Positions 9,148 to 18,299 of a DNA stretch of 64,000 nt are shown here, piece by piece. Position 1 is the first letter of the stretch, and the number at the start of each line of letters is the position of its first letter. The notes beneath the pieces were generated by a model. That model searched no databases and was not told the DNA's origin. It saw nothing but the letters and a program-made list of their open reading frames with translations. The DNA lies in assembly GCF_018219455.1 (NCBI RefSeq), contig NZ_CP056122.1, positions 3,162,001 to 3,226,000 of the forward strand, in the 5' to 3' direction. The stretch comes from Moritella sp. 5 (GTDB taxonomy: Bacteria; Pseudomonadota; Gammaproteobacteria; Enterobacterales; Moritellaceae). The translations under genes were made by a program, and so were the position numbers.

Positions 9148-11091
9148 ATGTTTCGCGACAATCCACTACTATCTCAATTAAAACAAAATATGCGCCAAAA
9201 CACGCCGAGTGTAGAAGGTACAGTTAAAGGCACTGAACGTGGTTTTGGCTTCCTTGAAGCGGATGATGGCGAAAGCTATTTCATTGCCCCGCCTCACATG
9301 AAAAAAATCATGCATGGCGATAGAATTAAAGCGTATATCGAAACTAACGGTGATAAAACATCGGCAGAACCTGATACCTTAGTTGAAGCTAAGTTAACGC
9401 GTTTTATTGCGCGTATCAGCATGACTAAAAACAAATTAACGATTCTTGCAGACAGCCCTGTTATCAACATGCCAATTAGAGCTAAATTAGTTGGTTTGGG
9501 CGAACAAAAAGTTAACGAAGGCGACTGGGTTGTAGCACAACTAAAATCTCATGCATTAAAAGACGGTAATTTTGCTGCTGAAGTAACAAGCTTCGTCGCG
9601 ACGGCAACCGATCCAAATGCACCATGGTGGGTAACATTAGCGCGTCAAGACTTAGCTAAAGATGTACCAGCGATGCCTGATTCGGTTGAATTCAAAGATG
9701 ACACTACACGTGTAGACCTAACCGATAAAGCCTTTTTCACTATCGATTCAGCATCAACACAAGATATGGATGATGCACTGCTTGTTGAAAAAACAGCGGA
9801 AGGTAATTTAAAAGTAACAGTGGCGATCGCCGATCCAACGTCATATATCCCTGCCGATTCAGAATTAAACAAAATTGCAGCAGAACGCGCATTCACTGTG
9901 TATCTACCGGGCCGTAATATCCCAATGATGCCACGTGAACTAAGTGATAGTGTTTGTTCACTCGTTGCTGGCGAAAAACGCCCAACATTATGCTGTACTT
10001 ATACGATCCAAGAAGACGGCTCATTAGCTGAAGAATTTGAATTCTTCACAGCATGGATCACATCACAGCATAAACTGTCTTACACACAAGTATCAGATTG
10101 GATTGAAGAAGTATCAACTGACTGGGAGCCTGAAGCACAACTGGCAGAACAGCTACAATCACTGGCTACTTTTGCACGTCATCGTCAGCAGTGGCGCAAG
10201 AAGAATGCAATCGTATTCCCAGACCAACCTGATTATAGCTTTGAGCTAGATGAAACCGGTAATGTACTGGCTATTCATGTAGAGCATCGCCGTATTGCCA
10301 ATCAAATGATCGAAGAAACAATGGTTGCAGCGAACATTACAGCAGCACGTTTATTCCGTCAAAATGGTGATGTTGGTGTATTTAATACCCACGCTGGTTT
10401 CGATCCAGAGAAAATTGATCTGGTTGTCGAGTTATTAACTGAACATGGTATTGAATGTACTAAAGAGCACATCCAATCACTACCAGGTTATGTTGAATTA
10501 CAACGTACACTCGCTGAAAAAGCCAATCCAGCTTTAGACAGTCGTTTACGTCGAATGCAAAGCTATAGCATAATCAGTGCAAGTGCAGAACGCCACTTCG
10601 CGATGGGCTTAGACGGTTATGCAACGTGGACATCACCTATTCGTAAATATGGTGACATAATTAACCACCGTCTAATCAAAGCAACATTGACCAATGGTTC
10701 TGCGCCGTCAGCGACTGAAGATGAAGTTATCTTAATGTCAGAGCGTCGTCGTCAACACAGAATGGCTGAACGTGATATCTCCTCGTGGTTATACGTTGAC
10801 TACCTAACACCTGCAGTAGAAAGCAAACAAGCATTCGAAGCAAGTATTATGGATGTTAACCGTGGTGGTTTACGTGTGCGTTTACTTGAAAATGGTGCGG
10901 TTGCATTTATTCCTGCTAGCTTATTACATGATAATAAGAAAGAAGTTAAATGCTTAGTTGAAACGGGTCAAATCAGCATTAAAGATCAAGTGGAATACAG
11001 CCTAGGTGACGTGATTTACGTTAACATTGCTGAAATCAACAAAGAAAAACGTAATATTGTTGCTAAACCAATTGAAAAAATGGCGAGTTAA
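9148..11091 (+). CDS. rnb: Exoribonuclease II
   Basis: Processive 3' to 5' exoribonuclease that degrades single-stranded RNA. The 647-residue length matches Escherichia coli RNase II (644). Cold-shock-like RNA-binding domains occupy about 20-160, and the RNB catalytic domain follows with IDSASTQDMDDAL, giving the metal-binding aspartates Asp200, Asp206, Asp208 and Asp209, the equivalents of E. coli 201/207/209/210. A C-terminal S1 domain lies at about 555-640. The catalytic arginine-rich LERRRQHR-like segment (SERRRQHRMAERD) is present. AGGAAGG precedes the ATG at good spacing. Single-gene unit, followed by a 32-base hairpin. Confidence 0.96.
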   Translation: MFRDNPLLSQLKQNMRQNTPSVEGTVKGTERGFGFLEADDGESYFIAPPHMKKIMHGDRIKAYIETNGDKTSAEPDTLVEAKLTRFIARISMTKNKLTILADSPVINMPIRAKLVGLGEQKVNEGDWVVAQLKSHALKDGNFAAEVTSFVATATDPNAPWWVTLARQDLAKDVPAMPDSVEFKDDTTRVDLTDKAFFTIDSASTQDMDDALLVEKTAEGNLKVTVAIADPTSYIPADSELNKIAAERAFTVYLPGRNIPMMPRELSDSVCSLVAGEKRPTLCCTYTIQEDGSLAEEFEFFTAWITSQHKLSYTQVSDWIEEVSTDWEPEAQLAEQLQSLATFARHRQQWRKKNAIVFPDQPDYSFELDETGNVLAIHVEHRRIANQMIEETMVAANITAARLFRQNGDVGVFNTHAGFDPEKIDLVVELLTEHGIECTKEHIQSLPGYVELQRTLAEKANPALDSRLRRMQSYSIISASAERHFAMGLDGYATWTSPIRKYGDIINHRLIKATLTNGSAPSATEDEVILMSERRRQHRMAERDISSWLYVDYLTPAVESKQAFEASIMDVNRGGLRVRLLENGAVAFIPASLLHDNKKEVKCLVETGQISIKDQVEYSLGDVIYVNIAEINKEKRNIVAKPIEKMAS

Positions 11092-11160
11092 TCACCACAA
11101 CTATTAATCGCACAAGTAGTAACGTATTCGTTATTATAGCCTTGTTTTAATACAACGCAG

Positions 11161-11192
11161 TTAACGAGGGTAAGGTCGCTTGCCCTCGTTAA
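11161..11192. terminator. Convergent hairpin between rnb and the next gene
   Basis: TTAACGAGGG pairs with CCCTCGTTAA across a short loop, with a second inner AAG/CTT pairing. There is no long T-run, so termination strength is uncertain. It overlaps the stop codon of the minus-strand gene. Confidence 0.55.
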
Positions 11193-11746
11193 ATAATAAA
11201 CTCTGCCCCACCCCAATGTCGCTGTCGCTCTGTGTGCAATTGCACAATTAATTTAAACGCGTTGTTTGGGTCTATCTTCCAATTAGCACTAATATCCGGA
11301 TTTAACGCCGTAAACTCTGCCAGCATATTTTTTAAATGTATCAGCATTAACGTCGTGACTTGCTCACGTTTCGGCATATCAATCACAAACTTAAAGGCTT
11401 GTAGCTCCATCATTTGATACTGCTGTAACACAAACTCTAAATCTGCTAACTTTTCTTCAAATTTAATTTGCTCTTTCACAAGCGTTACATCTACAGTCGC
11501 TTGACGGTCCATACTAATCACGTCGGCATAAAGACCATCGACATTCACCATCCCCAATGTCGAATTATCATCGTAAATGGACAATAACGCCATATCCTTA
11601 GCATAAGCGCTATTTGAATTGCTTATGATCAAACTCATTGTCGCCGTTAAGCAAACAAAAAAGCAGCACAATAATAACATCGGCGCAAATTGTTGCTGAG
11701 CGTCGTGTAATTCCCATCGTACGTTTAATTTTAATATCGGGGTCAT
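11189..11746 (-). CDS. Hypothetical single-pass membrane protein
   Basis: A 185-residue protein with one strong hydrophobic segment (about 22-44, FAPMLLLCCFFVCLTATMSL). A short basic/acidic cytosolic N-terminus precedes it, and a mostly hydrophilic, probably periplasmic domain follows. That domain contains a charged helical stretch (VTLVKEQIKFEEKLADLEFV, about 98-117) that could form a coiled coil. I recognise no family. It stands alone, convergent with rnb and upstream of nothing obvious. The topology resembles small envelope-anchored accessory proteins, but no function can be inferred. GAG before the ATG supports the start. Confidence 0.6.
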   Translation of the reverse strand: MTPILKLNVRWELHDAQQQFAPMLLLCCFFVCLTATMSLIISNSNSAYAKDMALLSIYDDNSTLGMVNVDGLYADVISMDRQATVDVTLVKEQIKFEEKLADLEFVLQQYQMMELQAFKFVIDMPKREQVTTLMLIHLKNMLAEFTALNPDISANWKIDPNNAFKLIVQLHTERQRHWGGAEFII

Positions 11747-11961
11747 TTAAAGCAACTCATTAATAATCAATGAGGCTATTAAACCAAGTAAGTGTGGCGA
11801 TTAAATTTCATTAAAGTGATGAAAAAAGATGAATAATGACGAAATGTGGCAATGTGGTCGTTAGAGATGCGATAAAAATGATAAATAAACCCAAACCACA
11901 GAGTGGAAGCACTCGAGAATTGTAGTTCGGGTTAACGTAATAAACTGTTAATAATCAATTT

Positions 11962-12612
11962 CTATCGGCAGTGCAAGAACTCTGCTCTTGTTGCTGGACG
12001 TGATTTAAAGATACCACCCAGTGATGTAGTTGTCGTTTCACTCGTTGCATCCATCACACCACGAGCCTTTACACAATAGTGCGTAGCAGTAATGCTAACA
12101 GCAACATCTTGCGAATCAAGCAAGGTTTGCAGTGCAACTAAGATTTGTTGAGTTAAGCGCTCTTGCACTTGTGGACGGCGTGAGAAAAACTGCACAATAC
12201 GGTTAATCTTTGATAAACCGATCACTTTACTACGAGGAATGTAAGCAATCGTCGCCTTACCATCGATAGTCACAAAATGGTGTTCACACGTACTCGTTAA
12301 TGTAATATCACTCACCTTAACCATTTCATCCACTTGCATTTTATTATCAATTAAAGTGATTTTGGGGAATGACGCATAATCTAGGCCTGAGAATATTTCA
12401 TTTACGTACATTTTTGCAATTCGATGTGGCGTTTCAGCCAAACTATCATCACTTAGATCCAGCTCTAATAATGTTAGAATCTCGGTAAAATGCGATTCAA
12501 TGCGTTCTTTCTTTTCTGCGCTCGTTAGCCCAGTTCCGATCATAGGTGTTTCTAACCCTCGCTCTTCCAAGACTGAACGGACTAATAAAGCTTCTTTACT
12601 TAGGCAGGTCAT
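11962..12612 (-). CDS. folE: GTP cyclohydrolase I
   Basis: Converts GTP to 7,8-dihydroneopterin triphosphate, the first step of folate synthesis. The 216-residue length matches E. coli FolE (222). The zinc ligands are Cys109 and His112 in TSTCEHHF and Cys180 in THYCVKARG. The active-site stretch [18 protein letters not shown] (about 118-135) and the QERLT motif are intact. The start at 12612 has GGAG seven bases upstream. It is divergent from moeA across about 180 bases. Its C-terminus ([15 protein letters not shown]) is typical of the family. Confidence 0.96.
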   Translation of the reverse strand: MTCLSKEALLVRSVLEERGLETPMIGTGLTSAEKKERIESHFTEILTLLELDLSDDSLAETPHRIAKMYVNEIFSGLDYASFPKITLIDNKMQVDEMVKVSDITLTSTCEHHFVTIDGKATIAYIPRSKVIGLSKINRIVQFFSRRPQVQERLTQQILVALQTLLDSQDVAVSITATHYCVKARGVMDATSETTTTSLGGIFKSRPATRAEFLHCR

Positions 12613-12796
12613 TAATTACTCCACAAATGGATCGACTTTAAAATAATGGCGCATAATAACATCTAACAATTAAGAAGATAAACAAATTAACTGAATTAAC
12701 GTTAATTAAGCTTTTTATTGTTATAGATCCTATCGTCAACCTGCTGAGTTTGTCATAATTACCTATATATTAAAAAATAACCAACAAGGGTATGCA

Positions 12797-14029
12797 ATGG
12801 GATGTTGTGATGTACAAGGGCTAAAGCCGCTAGATTTAGCGATGCAAGAGATGTTAGCCGATATCGATGTAGTGAAAGAAACACTCACATTAAACTTAGC
12901 TGATGCGCTCGACTATATTCTCGCTGAAGACATCGTCTCTCCAATTAATGTCCCACCTTTTGATAATTCGGCAATGGATGGTTATGCCATCCGAATCTCA
13001 GATCTAACACAGTCAATGACACTGCCACTTGCAGGTAAAGCATTTGCAGGTCAACCATTCAATGATGTATGGCCACTTGGTACTTGTATCCGCATCATGA
13101 CTGGAGCCCCAGTGCCGGCAGGTTGTGAAGCCGTCATCATGCAAGAACGAACACAAGTCGATGGTGATTTGGTGACTTTTGAAGCTTTACCACCAATGCA
13201 TGACAATATTCGTAATGCAGCAGAAGATATTGCAGTCGGCCAAGCAGTGTTAACCACAGGTCGCCGTCTCACGCCACGTGACATTCCAATGTTAGCAAGC
13301 ATTGGCATTGATGCAGTCACAGTTTATCGTCGTTTAAAAGTTGCAATTTTCTCAACAGGTGATGAACTTAAAAGCTTGGGCCAACCTTTAGCTAACGGTG
13401 AGATTTACGACAGTAATAGGTACAGCATCACAGCAATGCTGTCACGTTTAAATTTAGATATCATTGATTTTGGTATTGTTCCTGATGATGAAGTCCTACT
13501 TCGTGAAACTTTCATCAAAGCCGATGCGGCAGCAGACGCAGTGATCACATCAGGAGGGGTATCAGTTGGTGAAGCTGACTACACAAAAATATTACTTGAA
13601 GAACTGGGTGAGATTGGCTTTTGGAAATTAGCGATTAAACCAGGGAAGCCTTTTGCGTTCGGTACACTACCAAACAGTAAATTCTTTGGTTTGCCAGGTA
13701 ACCCAGTATCAGCAACAGTAACTTTTCATCAACTTGTTGTACCTGCATTAGCTAAAATGACCAACCAAGTTTACACTCCAACACCACGTTTCAATGCCAT
13801 TGCTGCAACAAAACTGAAAAAGGCACCTGGTCGTATGGACTTCCAACGCGCCATTTATAGTGTTAATGCAGACGGACAACTTGAAGTTATATCAACAGGT
13901 AGTCAAGGTTCAGGCGTATTTAGTAGCATGAGCCACTCTAATTGTTACGCTATCTTAGAGCAAGACCGCGGTAATGTGGAAATCGGGGAAACAGTGACGA
14001 TCGAACCATTTAACGAGATCTTAAATTGA
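12797..14029 (+). CDS. moeA: Molybdopterin molybdenumtransferase MoeA
   Basis: Inserts molybdate into adenylated molybdopterin to give molybdenum cofactor. The 410-residue length is normal. Domain III carries STGDELK, the SGGVSVGEAD loop, IKPGKPFAFG and GLPGNPVSATVTF, all diagnostic for MoeA. N-terminal residues include PPFDNSAMDGYAIR, also diagnostic. The gene begins at ATG 12797 with AAGGG upstream, and ends in a TGATG overlap with moeB, so the two are translationally coupled. No molybdenum-responsive riboswitch was seen in the short upstream region. Confidence 0.96.
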   Translation: MGCCDVQGLKPLDLAMQEMLADIDVVKETLTLNLADALDYILAEDIVSPINVPPFDNSAMDGYAIRISDLTQSMTLPLAGKAFAGQPFNDVWPLGTCIRIMTGAPVPAGCEAVIMQERTQVDGDLVTFEALPPMHDNIRNAAEDIAVGQAVLTTGRRLTPRDIPMLASIGIDAVTVYRRLKVAIFSTGDELKSLGQPLANGEIYDSNRYSITAMLSRLNLDIIDFGIVPDDEVLLRETFIKADAAADAVITSGGVSVGEADYTKILLEELGEIGFWKLAIKPGKPFAFGTLPNSKFFGLPGNPVSATVTFHQLVVPALAKMTNQVYTPTPRFNAIAATKLKKAPGRMDFQRAIYSVNADGQLEVISTGSQGSGVFSSMSHSNCYAILEQDRGNVEIGETVTIEPFNEILN

Positions 14030-14826
14030 TGAAAACCCCCTCTACTAATGGCGACTTACCTTCCAAAGATATCTTATCTTCGGAAGAAGAGTTACGCTAT
14101 AACCGTCAAATTGTCCTACGTCACTTTGATTTTGACGGTCAAGAAGCCTTAAAACAAGCGAATGTATTAATTATTGGTGCTGGCGGTCTTGGTTGTGCGA
14201 GTAGCCAATATTTAGCGTCTGCTGGTATGGGTAAGATGACATTAGTCGATTTTGACCATATTGAATTATCGAATTTACAACGTCAATTGCTACACCGTGA
14301 TGGTCGTATTGGTGAATTTAAATCACTTTCGGCTAAATATGAGCTTGAACAAATAAATCCACACTGTAAAATTCAGGCTATCACTAAAAGACTATCTGAA
14401 GATGAGTTAACAGACTTAATCAAACAACATGATATCGTGCTTGATTGTACTGATAACGTCGATACACGAGAGCAGATAAACCGTGCATGTTTCGCTTTAC
14501 GCACGCCATTAGTATCGGGAGCAGCGATCCGTATGGAAGGTCAAATCAGTGTCTTTACTTATGCCGATGATGAGCCTTGCTACCAATGCCTAAGCCAATT
14601 ATTCGGTAACGGAACATTAAGCTGTGTGGAATCCGGTATTATGGCGCCGATGGTGGGTATTATTGGTGCGATGCAGGCCCTGGAAGCAATTAAGGTTATT
14701 GCTAATTTTGGTCAGCCAATGACCGGGAGAATCTTAATTGTCGATGGTCTCACACTTTCATTTCAACAAATGAAACTACCAAAGCTACCTACCTGTACGG
14801 TCTGTCACTCTTCAAGAACAGTATAA
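14029..14826 (+). CDS. moeB: Molybdopterin-synthase adenylyltransferase MoeB
   Basis: Activates the C-terminus of MoaD by adenylation so that it can be thiocarboxylated, part of molybdopterin synthesis. The 265 residues contain LRYNRQIVLRHF, the nucleotide-binding GAGGLGC (about 50-56), the LSNLQRQLLH motif, and DCTDNVDTR with the key aspartate. Two CxxC pairs (CYQC and CTVC) bind zinc. I start at ATG 14029, which overlaps the moeA stop by one base; the in-frame TTG three bases earlier is unlikely. The moeA-moeB pair is the same as in E. coli. Confidence 0.95.
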   Translation: MKTPSTNGDLPSKDILSSEEELRYNRQIVLRHFDFDGQEALKQANVLIIGAGGLGCASSQYLASAGMGKMTLVDFDHIELSNLQRQLLHRDGRIGEFKSLSAKYELEQINPHCKIQAITKRLSEDELTDLIKQHDIVLDCTDNVDTREQINRACFALRTPLVSGAAIRMEGQISVFTYADDEPCYQCLSQLFGNGTLSCVESGIMAPMVGIIGAMQALEAIKVIANFGQPMTGRILIVDGLTLSFQQMKLPKLPTCTVCHSSRTV

Positions 14827-14829
14827 CCG

Positions 14830-14880
14830 TTATAATCCTAGCGCAGTTATCAACCGACTGTTAATCGCGCTAGATTATAA
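14830..14880. terminator. Convergent stem-loop after moeB
   Basis: TATAATC..TAGCGC pairs with GCGCTA..ATTATA, with an inner CAGT/ACTG pairing. It lies between the convergent moeB and the membrane-protein gene and overlaps the end of the latter. T-runs are weak. Confidence 0.6.
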
Positions 14881-15690
14881 GAATATATTTGCCAGATAAG
14901 ACACTAATAAGCAATATACCATATTGCCAATGATGCTCGCCTCCAACCCTACAAACCAATATAGTAAACCTAAAGCCGTGGATGTAATCACAGTTATTGT
15001 GACACTAAACAAGATGAGATTTATTGAGAGTGTGGATGTGATGACAACAATTATAAATGCGACAAATAGCGAGGCGATAAGTGATGACGTAAGAATAATT
15101 CGAGTCGTTAATTTAATCGGCGTCACGCTCTCTACTCGCTCAAACAATCGAGAGAGAAAAAGAGATAGCGGTAACATAAATAAACCTAAATATAAGGCAC
15201 TTAGAACTGTTCCTGTAAGTGAAATCAAAGCAATATCTAACGAACCAAATATTTGATGATATTTAAGGAATGCCTGCGGTAAATGCGGCTCAGCAATCAC
15301 AAAGATCAAACTACATAAAATAGCGGTTAATAAACCAAAGCAAGCGCCAAATACAAAGGTAACGCGTACTTCAGATAAAAAACCTGAACTATTCGTATCT
15401 TGCCGCCGCGGTGTTGGCATCTTAGTCGCATAAACAATACCAAAATAAGCCGCACTGGATAGCGCCAATAAACCTAAAGTAACTAAGGGTGTAATAAAGT
15501 TACTTGTTAAACCAAGTCCCATAGGTAAGCTCGCGAAAAAAAACGATGCTATGTTCGTTTTTTCGGTAAACACAATGGTACTCATCACTAAAAGCGCGAA
15601 AGTGAACATCGAGCAACGTTGTAAGGTTGTTAGGTTGTGCAATACTGCCTCTGATAATGTTATCTGGCTCTTCGATTGTTGTCCGATCAT
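14875..15690 (-). CDS. Hypothetical polytopic membrane protein
   Basis: A 271-residue, strongly hydrophobic protein with about seven predicted membrane segments, for example around 27-45, 65-85, 105-130, 150-175, 195-217, 220-242 and 250-270. A hydrophilic loop (about 88-103, KMPTPRRQDTNSSGFL) separates the second and third. I recognise no transporter signature or catalytic motif. It is alone, convergent with moeB and divergent from the acyl-CoA-binding protein gene across a 450-base intergenic region. Function unknown. Confidence 0.7.
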   Translation of the reverse strand: MIGQQSKSQITLSEAVLHNLTTLQRCSMFTFALLVMSTIVFTEKTNIASFFFASLPMGLGLTSNFITPLVTLGLLALSSAAYFGIVYATKMPTPRRQDTNSSGFLSEVRVTFVFGACFGLLTAILCSLIFVIAEPHLPQAFLKYHQIFGSLDIALISLTGTVLSALYLGLFMLPLSLFLSRLFERVESVTPIKLTTRIILTSSLIASLFVAFIIVVITSTLSINLILFSVTITVITSTALGLLYWFVGLEASIIGNMVYCLLVSYLANIFL

Positions 15691-16144
15691 ATCTTAATTT
15701 ACAATAAATGAGTTTAGCGTCACTCCATCTCTAGTATTTAAAGATAAATATATCCCTAACACCCAAATGGTCATAACTACAAATGGGTAATGATATATAT
15801 TATTCCATATATATCAAGCTTAATTACTGGTTTTTAACCTAAAACCCTAGCGTTCATACGCTACATCAATATTTAGAAGATTCTTCGAGTTATCATTTTT
15901 GCAGTATAATGATCATCTAATTTAGAAGGTTCATACTTATTTAATAGTTACTAGTTTGAAACATAAGGATTTTTCATTATTTAATTTCATACCTAAAATT
16001 GAAATTAAATAGTGTATTAATACAAAAATAAATGTAATATTCGAATTGTGACCTAACTACTCATTAGTAGGTGCATTGCAGCGTTGCTAGTTGTAATGAT
16101 ATTTAAGTACTTATTGATTCAACAATTAGATAAAGGAATATAGA
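15691..16144. other. Long intergenic region with a promoter-like inverted repeat
   Basis: 454 bases between divergent genes, strongly AT-rich. No coding frame with a ribosome-binding site was found. The only structured element is the 12-base inverted repeat listed separately. The promoters of both flanking genes must lie here. Confidence 0.6.
15978..16011. repeat. Perfect 12-base inverted repeat upstream of the acyl-CoA-binding protein gene
   Basis: TATTTAATTTCA (15978-15989) and TGAAATTAAATA (16000-16011) are exact reverse complements separated by 10 bases. It lies about 130 bases before the gene, where an operator would be expected. No T-run follows, so it is not a terminator. The binding protein is unknown. 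Confidence 0.7.
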
Positions 16145-16411
16145 ATGACAGACCTACGCGTTAAATTCGAAGCAACAGTAGACCAAGTTCAAAATGGCAC
16201 AGCAAAGAAAAAACCTTCTCAAGAATTAAAATTAGAGTTTTACTCATTATTTAAGCAAGCAACTGAAGGTGATGTCGCAACAAAGAAACCATCTATTTTT
16301 GATATGGTTGCTTTCGCGAAGTGGACGGCATGGGATAAGTTACGCGGTTTAACGACAGAGCAAGCGATGGAAAAATACATTGCGCGTGTAGAAGAAGAAT
16401 ACGCGGCTTAA
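16145..16411 (+). CDS. Acyl-CoA-binding protein (ACBP family)
   Basis: An 88-residue four-helix-bundle protein that binds and carries long-chain acyl-CoA esters in the cytosol. The family features are clear: LKLEFYSLFKQATEGD (Tyr in the binding site), KKPSIFDMVAFAKWTAWDKLRGLTTEQAMEKYI with the KW..W and the conserved Lys and Tyr at the helix ends. The length is that of stand-alone eukaryotic ACBP. ACBPs are common in eukaryotes and patchy in bacteria, so this is a probable old horizontal acquisition, though base use looks native. AAGGA stands before the ATG, and a terminator follows, so it is monocistronic. Confidence 0.93.
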   Translation: MTDLRVKFEATVDQVQNGTAKKKPSQELKLEFYSLFKQATEGDVATKKPSIFDMVAFAKWTAWDKLRGLTTEQAMEKYIARVEEEYAA

Positions 16412-16432
16412 TTGATAAATAAAATAACATGT

Positions 16433-16466
16433 TGTCAGTAAATAAGCCTATTTACTGACAGTTTTT
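16433..16466 (+). terminator. Rho-independent terminator of the acyl-CoA-binding protein gene
   Basis: TGTCAGTAAATA and TATTTACTGACA form a perfect stem with a four-base loop, followed by a T-run. Confidence 0.88.
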
Positions 16467-16515
16467 AGAGTAGAACATCCACTCATTAAGAGATAGACTT
16501 TAAATCTCTGACCTA

Positions 16516-16587
16516 TTATTTATTAATGAAGCGTTGTACTACTTTCTTTTGGCTAAAAAACCACTGTCTACGCACACTCTTACTCAT
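16516..16587 (-). CDS. Candidate 23-residue basic microprotein
   Basis: On the minus strand an ATG (16587) opens a 23-codon frame, MSKSVRRQWFFSQKKVVQRF followed by INK and a stop. A full-strength Shine-Dalgarno, AAGGAGG, lies four bases before it, the best in the whole window. The peptide is basic (seven Lys/Arg), with two aromatic residues in the middle. It lies between two unrelated genes, and a short AGAGAT/ATCTCT stem (16489-16509) follows. It could be a real small protein or a leader peptide; I recognise no family. The strength of the ribosome-binding site is the main evidence. Confidence 0.4.
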   Translation of the reverse strand: MSKSVRRQWFFSQKKVVQRFINK

Positions 16588-17087
16588 AATCCTCCTTAAA
16601 TCCATTTAATAAATGTCTATTCTCTGCCAAAAAGCAATTCAGTTCACCTATAACCAGACCAGACATAAATCTTTTATATCAAAAGCTTATACGTTACATT
16701 ATGGTTTTAAACACAGCTACGTTAGCAATAATCAATAACTACAATTCTAAATCCACTGCAAAACTAGATCAAAATATAAACTGGGTGTAATATGACCGCA
16801 TATTGCTCGAAATAAGTGTTGCAACGCCTAAAAAGACACCAAATATGACTTGGGAATAATGATTTTGTTAATGAAAACAACAATTTCATAAAAATAACGA
16901 GCGGGTGTATTGCTATGAGTCTTTAACCATGTATAATTCGTCTTAAGAAATTAGGCTAGTTTATATCGGTAGAATAAGCTTTAGTTAATACTCGTATTGA
17001 TTATTGTGTTTTGTATTGTTTATATAAGTTACACCCTGGTTTTTTAACAATTTTTTTAATAACGTATATATATACAGGGTTTTTAAT
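16588..17087. other. Intergenic region containing the csp promoter and long 5' leader
   Basis: About 500 AT-rich bases between the microORF and the cold-shock gene. The start of csp is preceded by AGGG and by long T-runs. Cold-shock genes of this type usually have a 5' untranslated leader of about 160 bases that governs translation in the cold; a leader of that size would begin near 16930. No other gene was found. Confidence 0.5.
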
Positions 17088-17297
17088 ATGTCTAATACAG
17101 TAATCGGTAAAGTAAAATTCTTCAACGAAGCTAAAGGTTTCGGTTTCATCGAGCAAGAAAATGGCCCAGATGTATTCGTACATTTCAGCTCTATCTTAGT
17201 TGATGGCTTTAAAGTACTTACTGACGGTCAGAAAGTTGAATTCACAGTAGGTCAAGGCCAAAAAGGTCCACAAGCTGAGAACGTTAAACCTCTTTAA
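17088..17297 (+). CDS. Cold-shock protein, CspA family
   Basis: A 69-residue single-domain nucleic-acid chaperone that binds single-stranded RNA and DNA. The RNP1 motif KGFGFIEQ (about 17-24) and RNP2 VFVHFS (about 29-34) are present, with the typical start [20 protein letters not shown]. The close PQAENVKPL is also standard. Several paralogs usually exist in these genomes, so I give no symbol. A strong terminator follows. A long AT-rich 5' leader fits cold induction. Confidence 0.95.
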   Translation: MSNTVIGKVKFFNEAKGFGFIEQENGPDVFVHFSSILVDGFKVLTDGQKVEFTVGQGQKGPQAENVKPL

Positions 17298-17329
17298 TAG
17301 TTTACTATTAATCGGTTAAACAGTTATCA

Positions 17330-17358
17330 AAAAAGGTGAACTTAGTTCACCTTTTTTA
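17330..17358 (+). terminator. Terminator of the cold-shock gene
   Basis: AAAAAAGGTGAAC pairs with GTTCACCTTTTTT around a short loop and ends in a T-run. Confidence 0.9.
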
Positions 17359-17403
17359 TTACCTAAAATTTATGACTCCTTATGTGATTTATACTTAGGT
17401 ACT

Positions 17404-17438
17404 AAAAAAGCCAATGAGATATCTCATTGGCTTTTTTA
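17404..17438. terminator. Bidirectional terminator downstream of can
   Basis: A perfect palindrome, AAAAAAGCCAATGAGAT/ATCTCATTGGCTTTTTT, between the convergent cold-shock and carbonic-anhydrase genes. It serves the minus-strand can and backs up the csp terminator. Confidence 0.9.
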
Positions 17439-17468
17439 TCGCTATAACTACACGCTTAAATACTGAAA

Positions 17469-18092
17469 CTATTTAACAATAACTTCCAATTGCTTCTCTC
17501 TCGAATTAATACTCTCAGTTAAACTTTTCAATACACCATTACTGATATTAAAAATCCAACCATGAATCGTTAACTCCTCCCCTTTGCGCCAAGCTCGCTT
17601 CACAATAGTGGTATTACAGACATTCCTAACCTGCTCTACAACGTTTAATTCACACATACGGTCAATTTTATCTTCTTCACTGACATCCGTTAAGTCGTCC
17701 ATGTGGAAGCGCTCGACATCTTTAATATGACGTAACCAATTATCAATTAAACCATGCTGTTCATCGCCCATAGCGGCCTTAACACCACCACAACCATAAT
17801 GACCACAAACAATAATATGCTTAACTTTAAGTACCTCTACCGCGTACTGGATCACTGATAAACAATTTAAGTCTGTATGCACAACAATATTAGCAATATT
17901 ACGATGCACGAAAACTTCCCCCGGAGGCAGGGCCATGATCTGGTTTGCTGGTACGCGACTATCGGAGCAGCCGATCCAGAGGTAGTCAGGTGATTGTTGC
18001 TTAGAAAGTTTTTCAAAAAAGTCAGGGAACTGTTCATTAATCTGTTCTGACCATGCGCGATTACGTTCAAATATCGATTTAATTGTACTCAA
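17469..18092 (-). CDS. can: Beta-class carbonic anhydrase
   Basis: Interconverts carbon dioxide and bicarbonate, supplying bicarbonate for carboxylases and buffering internal pH. The zinc site is Cys42, Asp44, His98 and Cys101 (CSDSRVPANQI and CGHYGCGG), with Arg46 forming the Asp-Arg dyad. The 207-residue length fits the E. coli Can type. Translation starts with TTG at 18092; this start gives the conserved N-terminus MSTIKSIFERNRAW and has GAGAG about nine bases upstream. It lies next to nhaA in the same direction, but a terminator separates them. Confidence 0.95.
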   Translation of the reverse strand: MSTIKSIFERNRAWSEQINEQFPDFFEKLSKQQSPDYLWIGCSDSRVPANQIMALPPGEVFVHRNIANIVVHTDLNCLSVIQYAVEVLKVKHIIVCGHYGCGGVKAAMGDEQHGLIDNWLRHIKDVERFHMDDLTDVSEEDKIDRMCELNVVEQVRNVCNTTIVKRAWRKGEELTIHGWIFNISNGVLKSLTESINSREKQLEVIVK

Positions 18093-18243
18093 GACTACGC
18101 TCTCTGATTAAGTAACTACATTTTGAATCCTTAAACTAGCTTGTTTAATCAATATATTCAACTGATAAATAAGTAATCTTCGAATATAAGCCACTGGACT
18201 TATGAGTGTAAAAATTAAAAAAGGCACTGTACAAGCCAGCTAT

Positions 18244-18275
18244 AAAAAAGCACCCAATCAAGGATGCTTTTTTTA
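18244..18275 (-). terminator. Rho-independent terminator of nhaA
   Basis: A-run, AGCA..CC stem with AATCAA loop and GG..TGCT, with T-runs on both sides. It lies just downstream of nhaA on the minus strand. Confidence 0.75.
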
Positions 18276-18299
18276 TTAAATTACAAGGTGAACGCTACG

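Noticed and set aside
17001-17183. Minus-strand frame over the cold-shock gene start
   Set aside because: It is antisense to csp and to its leader, has no ribosome site and no recognisable domain.
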